Positions 32,587-36,650 of a stretch of DNA of 36,650 bases are shown in pieces; the stretch's first letter is position 1; every line of letters starts with the position of its first letter. The position numbers and the translations under genes were made by a program. The notes under the pieces were generated by a model. That model was not told where the DNA came from and searched no databases. It was given only the letters and a program-made list of their open reading frames with translations. The stretch is from a virus, in IMG/VR virus record IMGVR_UViG_3300009431_000067, positions 1-36,650 of that record, one strand, 5' to 3'.

Positions 32587-32787
32587 ATGGAAGACGAAGA
32601 AAAAAAAGAACATGCAAAAAAAATATTAGATCTATTGGCCAAAGAAAAAATAACAGCCAATGATTCGCTCGAAGTCCTCAGAGTGGCGGCTTACACCATT
32701 AATCATGAGGTTTGGAGTATTACTCTAAAAGAGGACATTATCATTCCGGAAGATCTAACTTATGTAAATGACGTAAATATTTTGTAA
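32587..32787 (+). CDS. Small protein, module A rightward gene
   Basis: 66 residues, starting directly after the large gene's TGA with GGAGG about 10 nt upstream. Acidic helical N-terminus (MEDEEKKEHAKKILDLLAKE) and LEVLRVAAYTINHEVWSITL. Its 3' end overlaps a leftward gene by 47 nt. Function unknown; part of the alternating-strand array. Confidence 0.6.
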   Translation: MEDEEKKEHAKKILDLLAKEKITANDSLEVLRVAAYTINHEVWSITLKEDIIIPEDLTYVNDVNIL

Positions 32788-32917
32788 AAGTATCTAATAT
32801 CTCTTTGGAGATATCTTCCGGTTTTCCTGTTTTTATAGGCAATCGCGGTCTCCTGGAAAACTCGGCAACGGTGAGGTTAGAGGCAACAATGGCCTTGGTT
32901 TCCTGGTTTAAATTCAT
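32741..32917 (-). CDS. Small protein, module A leftward gene
   Basis: 58 residues from ATG 32917, with GAGGAGG 6 nt upstream on the minus strand. NLNQETKAIVASNLTVAEF then SRRPRLPIKTGKPEDISK and ILDTFTKYLRHLHKL. The 'ETKAIVASNLT..' start recurs in small phage/prophage proteins. It converges on and overlaps a rightward gene. Helical, possibly oligomeric; function unknown. Confidence 0.6.
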   Translation of the reverse strand: MNLNQETKAIVASNLTVAEFSRRPRLPIKTGKPEDISKEILDTFTKYLRHLHKLDLPE

Positions 32918-32946
32918 ACTTAACCTCCTCAAGAAAGGGTGAAAAA
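32918..32946. promoter_or_regulatory. Bidirectional ribosome-binding spacer 1
   Basis: 29 nt between two divergent start codons. The minus strand carries GAGGAGG for the leftward gene and the plus strand AAGAAAGG for the rightward gene. It is 27/29 identical to the spacer at 33278-33306. Too short for two ordinary promoters. Confidence 0.6.
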
Positions 32947-33153
32947 ATGGACGAAGACAAATCAGCATTCGAAAAGTTAAGCTTTGATCAACGCATGGAG
33001 CTCATAAAGGCATGGGTCCAGTGCCCGAATGATCTATTGCTTTATGGTGGAAGAAAGAAATGTTCCTTTTTTGATTTTTGCTTTCTTCCTTTTACTGGGG
33101 AGCCGTTTCCTCCAGGACCTTCAGGAGTTTCCAGTAATAACGGGAAATCTTAG
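32947..33153 (+). CDS. Small protein, module B rightward gene
   Basis: 68 residues. MDEDKSAFEKLSFDQRMELI then KAWVQCPNDLLLYGGRKKC looks like a genuine helical start; the aromatic/Pro tail (FDFCFLPFTGEPFPPG) lies in the 62-nt overlap with the leftward gene and may be constrained by it. AAGAAAGG precedes the ATG in the conserved spacer. Function unknown. Confidence 0.5.
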   Translation: MDEDKSAFEKLSFDQRMELIKAWVQCPNDLLLYGGRKKCSFFDFCFLPFTGEPFPPGPSGVSSNNGKS

Positions 33154-33277
33154 CAAGGTTGAAATTTTCAAGGTCGTCTTGTTGTCTCTGCGGTGCATCA
33201 GGCGGCCTGCTATAACACGGATCCTTTTCCATCATCTTTGACAGGATAACGGCGGCGGCTATTTTGAGTTCGTCCAT
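33092..33277 (-). CDS. Small protein, module B leftward gene
   Basis: 61 residues from ATG 33277 with GAGGAGG 6 nt upstream. MDELKIAAAVILSKMMEKDP, then LAKISRYYWKLLKVLEET. Position-by-position it resembles the module A leftward protein (hydrophobic A/V-rich start, Arg/Pro-rich middle, Y-rich helical end), so the two look like diverged duplicates. Function unknown. Confidence 0.6.
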   Translation of the reverse strand: MDELKIAAAVILSKMMEKDPCYSRPPDAPQRQQDDLENFNLAKISRYYWKLLKVLEETAPQ

Positions 33278-33306
33278 GCTTAACCTCCTCAAGAAAGGAT
33301 GAAAAA
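33278..33306. promoter_or_regulatory. Bidirectional ribosome-binding spacer 2
   Basis: Differs from spacer 1 at only two of 29 positions and sits exactly 360 bp further on. Carries ribosome-binding sites for divergent genes on both strands. Confidence 0.6.
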
Positions 33307-33651
33307 ATGGAAGAAAAAAAATTAAGCAACAAAAAATTCAATTACGAGAAAGTCCGGCAAATTGCCGATCAGGCCATGTTGATTACAGAAAACTTTAATG
33401 ACCTGGAAGTGCAGGAATGCGTCGTACAAGAATGCCAAAACCGGGTACAGGTGGAACAACTTACAAATATCTGGTCTCCGGGTAGCTATGGGGAAGTCAA
33501 GCAAATCGCCGACAAAGTGATGGCGTTCGTAAAAAAAGAAACGGATGGAGATCTCGACATCCACCAATGCGTTATTGAGGAGTGCAAGTCCAGGGCCGTA
33601 AGATCCCTTGAGATTTATCGCTTTACTCACGGATTTGCAACGGAAGATTAG
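33307..33651 (+). CDS. Small protein with internal duplication, module C rightward gene
   Basis: 114 residues made of two similar halves: YEKVRQIADQAMLITENF with LEVQECVVQECQNRVQVEQL (13-52) and YGEVKQIADKVMAFVKKE with LDIHQCVIEECKSRAVRSL (61-101). Both halves keep the QIAD and C-V-x-x-E-C spacing. Helical, probably a two-domain bundle. The stop overlaps the stop of a leftward gene by 4 nt. Function unknown. Confidence 0.65.
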   Translation: MEEKKLSNKKFNYEKVRQIADQAMLITENFNDLEVQECVVQECQNRVQVEQLTNIWSPGSYGEVKQIADKVMAFVKKETDGDLDIHQCVIEECKSRAVRSLEIYRFTHGFATED

Positions 33652-33815
33652 CTTTTCCTCTGTATTCCCGAAAGCCGGCTTTCAATCTGTTGGATTTTGA
33701 TTTTGATTTGCCGTAATTCAGAGGCGATCACCTGGAAGGCGGCGGTTAGTTTTTTTGGATCCTCCGGAGAATTTGCTGCGGCCAAGATGGCCGCAATGGG
33801 ATCTTTGGGTTTCAT
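33648..33815 (-). CDS. Small coiled-coil protein, module C leftward gene
   Basis: 55 residues from ATG 33815 with AGGAGG 4 nt upstream. MKPKDPIAAILAAANSPEDP, then KKLTAAFQVIASELRQIKIK and IQQIESRLSGI, the last a clear heptad coiled coil. It starts like the other leftward proteins (a hydrophobic I/A-A helix). The stop overlaps the rightward gene's stop. Function unknown. Confidence 0.6.
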   Translation of the reverse strand: MKPKDPIAAILAAANSPEDPKKLTAAFQVIASELRQIKIKIQQIESRLSGIQRKS

Positions 33816-33845
33816 ATAACCTCCTAAATAAGAAAAGGTTAACAG

Positions 33846-34040
33846 ATGTCCATCAATCTACATAATCCCTTGACAAACGACAATTTATTTTTTAGTGTTG
33901 GTATCAGCAAATATAGGGGTCGCCTCCGACCTGCGTGTCCAGTAATGGCCGCGAAAGGGGGGGATAAACTTTTCAAGCCGTTTAGTCGGCTCGACTGGCC
34001 CGGATACCGCGAGGACCGGGGCGCTCCTATAGCGTGCTAA
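33846..34040 (+). CDS. Possible small protein, module D rightward gene
   Basis: 64 residues starting MSINLHNPLTNDNLFFSVGI, 30 nt from the divergent leftward start with AAAAGG in the spacer, which mimics the other modules. The second half is basic and unconvincing, a promoter-like TTGACA lies inside it, and a competing minus frame covers 33885-34067. Low confidence. Confidence 0.3.
   Translation: MSINLHNPLTNDNLFFSVGISKYRGRLRPACPVMAAKGGDKLFKPFSRLDWPGYREDRGAPIAC
33870..33898 (+). promoter_or_regulatory. Possible promoter ahead of the BRO-integrase operon
   Basis: TTGACA (33870-33875), 17-nt spacing, TAGTGT (33893-33898). The -35 is consensus, the -10 poor. It lies about 235 bp before the BRO-N gene. 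Confidence 0.3.
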
Positions 34041-34064
34041 CAGTCGTGCCGTTTTTTTTATTAT

Positions 34065-34089
34065 CATCTGTAGGGTAAACCTACAGATG
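34065..34089 (+). other. Perfect 10-bp hairpin before the BRO-N gene
   Basis: CATCTGTAGG (34065-34074), loop GTAAA, CCTACAGATG (34080-34089), followed by GTTTT. It may be a weak terminator or an operator for the BRO-N/integrase operon. A related CCTTACAGATGG occurs inside the BRO-N gene near 34325. Confidence 0.4.
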
Positions 34090-34133
34090 GTTTTAAGAAA
34101 TCATGTTAATAAATAGCAAATATAGGAGATATT

Positions 34134-34961
34134 ATGAATAATGTAATCAATTTTAGTGATGGAATAGATGAGTATCCCTTAGAAATTATTGATGCAAATG
34201 ATGATAAATGGATACTCGCTCAACAGGTTGGTGAGGCTCTTGGTAATAAAAACATAAGAGACCTTATAAATTCTTTAAAAGAAAAGGGAGAGCTTACGGA
34301 TGGTAAACACATATGTAAGGTTACCTTACAGATGGTCGATGATACTCAGCCGAGAAAATATTCTATTCTTTCTTATCGAGGCATTATCCGGGTCTCCATG
34401 CGGAGTGAAGGAGAGCGGGCAATCCTGTTCAGGGATTGGGCAGAGGATGTGCTTTACGAGGTAATGACTACAGGATCATACAACATGGTCCGAAATGACA
34501 TCAACCGGCATTTATTGGATGAGGCGAGGGTCATTGAGCGGACGGCCCGGATCTTCAGGGCCATCGTGTTCATGGCCAGGACAGCCGGATTCAGGTCCTC
34601 CCAGGCCATTGCCAGGGGGAACATGGTTACCAGGGAGAAGACCGGTATTGACTGTCTCGATCTGATCGGAGCCCCTTATCTGACCGAGCCGGATTCCATA
34701 GGGCCCTATATCTCCGAGCAGTGCGAGATAAAGCCGGATCTGGTAGTTTCAACGCTCGATCTCCATGACAATTACAAGGTCTGGTGCCGGTCAAAGGACA
34801 TTATCCCGGTGGGCAGGAACACCTTTTTTCGGGAGCTCCTGGCCCAGTATCCGGATATCGAGAGAAAGCCCTACGGGCCGGATCGCCTGGCCCATTTCGT
34901 GGGGATCGGGTTCGTCTCCGATGCAGCCCCTGAGGAATGGACGGAAGGGGGTGATGCCTGA
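34134..34961 (+). CDS. BRO-N domain protein (antirepressor-like)
   Basis: 275 residues; TAGGAGA precedes the ATG. Residues ~10-115 form a BRO-N domain: WILAQQVGEALGNKNIRDLI, YSILSYRGIIRVSMRSEGER and ILFRDWAEDVLYEVMTTGSY. Residues ~205-265 (LDLHDNYKVWCRSKDIIPVG; NTFFRELLAQYPDIERKPYG) look like a winged-helix tail of the phage primase/antirepressor type. The first ~260 bp are AT-rich and the rest GC-rich, suggesting a mosaic gene. BRO proteins often act as antirepressors. The stop overlaps the integrase start. Confidence 0.75.
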   Translation: MNNVINFSDGIDEYPLEIIDANDDKWILAQQVGEALGNKNIRDLINSLKEKGELTDGKHICKVTLQMVDDTQPRKYSILSYRGIIRVSMRSEGERAILFRDWAEDVLYEVMTTGSYNMVRNDINRHLLDEARVIERTARIFRAIVFMARTAGFRSSQAIARGNMVTREKTGIDCLDLIGAPYLTEPDSIGPYISEQCEIKPDLVVSTLDLHDNYKVWCRSKDIIPVGRNTFFRELLAQYPDIERKPYGPDRLAHFVGIGFVSDAAPEEWTEGGDA

Positions 34962-36076
34962 TGGGAAAATTTAACGACATCACCGAAGCGGTCGGGGCCC
35001 TTTTTAATTACCTGAAATACCAGAAGGGCCTGAGTTTGAACACCATCCTTGCGTACGGGTATGACCTCAAGGTCTACGGGGAGTACCTGGAGGCAAAAGG
35101 TTTGTCCTTTGCAAAGGTCAAGACCGATGATATTGACCGGTTTATCACGTATTGCGGCAAGGAGCTGGAGAACAGCATCCGGACCATAAACCGGAAGATA
35201 GAGTCCCTTAAGGCGTTTTACAAGTATCTATACCGGATCGATGAGACGGACGATAACCTCATGAAAAAAATCGATTCTCCGAAAATGAAGAAACCCCTCC
35301 CCAAGTTCCTGAAGGCCGACCAGCAGGAAAGGCTTCTGGACTATTTTGCCAAGCGGCCGGAGAAACAGCGGATCACTCGGTTTATCAAGAAACGGGACCG
35401 GGCCATTGCCATGATATTCATTGACACGGGCGTGAGGGTGTCCGAGCTCTGCAACATCCGGATCGAGGACATTGATTTTAATCAGGGTGTCCTCAGGGTC
35501 ATGGGCAAGGGCAATAAAGAGGCCGAGGTAGTGCTTTCACCCAGGCTCATGGCAGCCATGAAGCACTATATTAAACAGGTCAGGCCGCATCTCCTGAGAA
35601 AGGGGCGCATCGTTAAGCTGAAAAAGAAGGGTAAATATTCGACTCGAAGGCATTTACCTGGAGGCGGAGAGAGGATCATTCAGCCGGTCTGCTCCAAGAA
35701 AGATGCCGAGAAGGCCCTTTATGATAATCTGGATCCGGACAAGGGGTATCTGTTCATCAGGAATGGAAAGAAAAAACTGGATACCCGGCATGTGTTCAGG
35801 ATCCTCTCTCTGGCCGGCCATGCCCTGGGCTTTCGGGTCCATCCCCATCTCCTGAGGCACACCTTTGCCAGCAACCTACGGAGAAAAGGGGCTGACCTCC
35901 TCCTCATCAAGGAGGCCCTCAGGCACGAGGATGTCTCCACCACACAGATCTATGCCCATATATCGAGCGCGAGGTACAAAAAAGAGATCGGCAGATATCT
36001 GGCGGACGATCATGACCAGGATCCTCAAGACAATCGCCTCAAGGTAATTCGGGGCGGGAAAGGAGGCCGGCCATGA
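34961..36076 (+). CDS. int: Tyrosine recombinase / integrase
   Basis: 371 residues. SAM-like N-terminal DNA-binding domain (LFNYLKYQKGLSLNTILAYG; RTINRKIESLKAFYKYLY). Catalytic residues are complete: Arg159 (TGVRVSEL), Lys183 (VMGKGNKE), His296-x-x-Arg299 (HPHLLRHTFAS), His322 (LRHEDVS) and Tyr331 (TTQIYAHIS). A ~50-residue basic insertion (about 208-258) lies between the Lys strand and the HxxR helix. It should integrate and excise the phage DNA. Sits in an operon with BRO-N and an unknown gene; att sites not identified. Confidence 0.9.
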   Translation: MGKFNDITEAVGALFNYLKYQKGLSLNTILAYGYDLKVYGEYLEAKGLSFAKVKTDDIDRFITYCGKELENSIRTINRKIESLKAFYKYLYRIDETDDNLMKKIDSPKMKKPLPKFLKADQQERLLDYFAKRPEKQRITRFIKKRDRAIAMIFIDTGVRVSELCNIRIEDIDFNQGVLRVMGKGNKEAEVVLSPRLMAAMKHYIKQVRPHLLRKGRIVKLKKKGKYSTRRHLPGGGERIIQPVCSKKDAEKALYDNLDPDKGYLFIRNGKKKLDTRHVFRILSLAGHALGFRVHPHLLRHTFASNLRRKGADLLLIKEALRHEDVSTTQIYAHISSARYKKEIGRYLADDHDQDPQDNRLKVIRGGKGGRP

Positions 36077-36492
36077 CCAAGAGAAAAAAAGAGATTCTCG
36101 AAATGATAAAGGACGCCGATCCCCATGACATGAAAGAGGTTTTTGCGGAATTAACGGAACAATTCCTTGAGCTCGATGGAAATGTGGATATCCTTATTGA
36201 TGGAATCGAAGTGTTTACGAAAGATATTAGGGAATTGGTCCGGACTCTGAGCTATTCGCTTTACTTTTATTCGATCTCAAATATTGCCCTTACCGAGTCC
36301 CTTATTGAGGCGGGGATTGTCTCGAGGGAAGAACTCAAGCAAAAGATTGCTGATTGTCCTGAAAAGGAAAAGCTCTCGGAATATTTGGGCCTGAAATTTT
36401 TGGCCTATCCGGGGATAGATAGCACGGATATCGGGAGGTTGGAGAAATGGCTTGATCCGAAAACCAAAGATCAGGTCATGAAAGTTCATTGA
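36073..36492 (+). CDS. Unknown protein following the integrase
   Basis: 139 residues; ATGA overlap with the integrase stop and GGAGG just upstream. Mostly helical: KEILEMIKDADPHDMKEVFA, VDILIDGIEVFTKDIRELV, LTESLIEAGIVSREELKQKI. No recognised domain. Coupling to the integrase suggests a role in recombination control, but that is inference. Confidence 0.65.
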   Translation: MTKRKKEILEMIKDADPHDMKEVFAELTEQFLELDGNVDILIDGIEVFTKDIRELVRTLSYSLYFYSISNIALTESLIEAGIVSREELKQKIADCPEKEKLSEYLGLKFLAYPGIDSTDIGRLEKWLDPKTKDQVMKVH

Positions 36493-36546
36493 TAACCGGG
36501 TTTTAGTTTCGGATCGGCCAATCCGGGACTAAGGTAAGAGATAAGA

Positions 36547-36590
36547 GGGGCAGTGTAGGTGCCTACACCACTTGCATTGCCCCTTTTATT
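36547..36590 (+). terminator. Branched hairpin terminator after the integrase operon
   Basis: Outer stem GGGGCA (36547-36552)/TGCCCC (36578-36583) followed by TTTTATT, with an inner perfect hairpin GTGTAGG/CCTACAC (36553-36559, 36562-36568). The inner palindrome next to the integrase operon could also serve as a recombination or binding site. Confidence 0.65.
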
Positions 36591-36615
36591 TGCCCCCCGG
36601 GAGGGCGGTGAACCA

Positions 36616-36650
36616 ATGAAGACAATAATAATCTTGATCGTTTTGGTAGG
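36616..36650 (+). CDS. Start of a leader- or membrane-bearing protein, cut by the window end
   Basis: ATG 36616 follows GGAGGGCGGTGA. The visible residues MKTIIILIVLV are a basic-hydrophobic start typical of a signal peptide or membrane anchor. If the window were circular, this frame would continue without a stop into the frame of the protein beginning at position 47. Confidence 0.45.
   Translation, partial: MKTIIILIVLV

Noticed and set aside
33885-34067. 60-codon minus frame reading ...FRGHYWTRRSEATP...
   Set aside because: No ribosome-binding site. Similar YWTR-S peptides are, to my knowledge, often predicted from non-coding DNA. Kept out of the annotation.
1-36650. CRISPR arrays, insertion sequences, rRNA, long terminal repeats
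   Set aside because: No regularly spaced direct repeats, no transposase gene, no rRNA-like sequence, and no long identical ends were seen by eye.

Overview
The window looks like an essentially complete genome, about 36.7 kb, of a temperate, short-tailed (podovirus-like) phage, or a prophage cut close to its ends. It carries an integrase, a divergent repressor/Cro-type switch, its own replication genes, a full packaging-capsid-tail block and an endolysin. The host is probably a Gram-negative bacterium. Codon use is rich in AGG, CGG and ATA, one protein has a Tat-type leader, and the style recalls anaerobic Desulfobacterota phages, but the host assignment is inference.

Layout. 47-2574: two exported proteins (a fibre-like one with a Sec leader and a glycine-rich one with a Tat leader) plus a small protein, ending in a terminator. 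2606-4218: leftward repressor operon facing a Cro-like gene across a divergent promoter with a perfect 12-bp inverted repeat. 4254-8955: early rightward operon of small zinc proteins, a DNA methyltransferase, a stand-alone AEP primase and an SF3 helicase, closed by a strong terminator. 9100-9400: AT-rich DNA with many CATGAAA/TTTCATG copies, the best replication-origin candidate. 9586-11688: small early/late genes (Cys-rich, ASCH-like, HNH, MerR-like, Nu1-like). 11948-28606: small and large terminase, capsid-staple-like protein, portal, scaffold, N4-gp56-type major capsid protein, two related adaptors, M15 endolysin, tail proteins and ejection proteins. Three Sec-leader proteins sit among these virion genes, and an Acb2/Tad1-like anti-defence gene lies between two ejection genes. 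28603-32586: a 1327-residue ejected polyvalent protein with a probable BECR-fold nuclease segment.

32587-34040 is an unusual array of tiny genes on alternating strands. Rightward and leftward genes converge and overlap at their 3' ends, and the divergent starts are separated by a near-identical 29-nt spacer carrying ribosome-binding sites on both strands. 34134-36492 holds a BRO-N protein, a tyrosine recombinase and an unknown protein in one overlapping operon, then a terminator and the start of another leader-bearing gene cut by the window end.

How it fits together: the switch region decides lysogeny, the methyltransferase and Acb2-like protein probably counter host defences, primase and helicase replicate from the iteron region, and one long rightward late operon, broken by hairpins, builds the particle. 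The most interesting signals are the exported proteins in a virion block, the Acb2-like gene, the alternating-strand small-gene array, the nuclease segment in the ejected protein, and a zinc-motif reading frame interrupted by a TGA.
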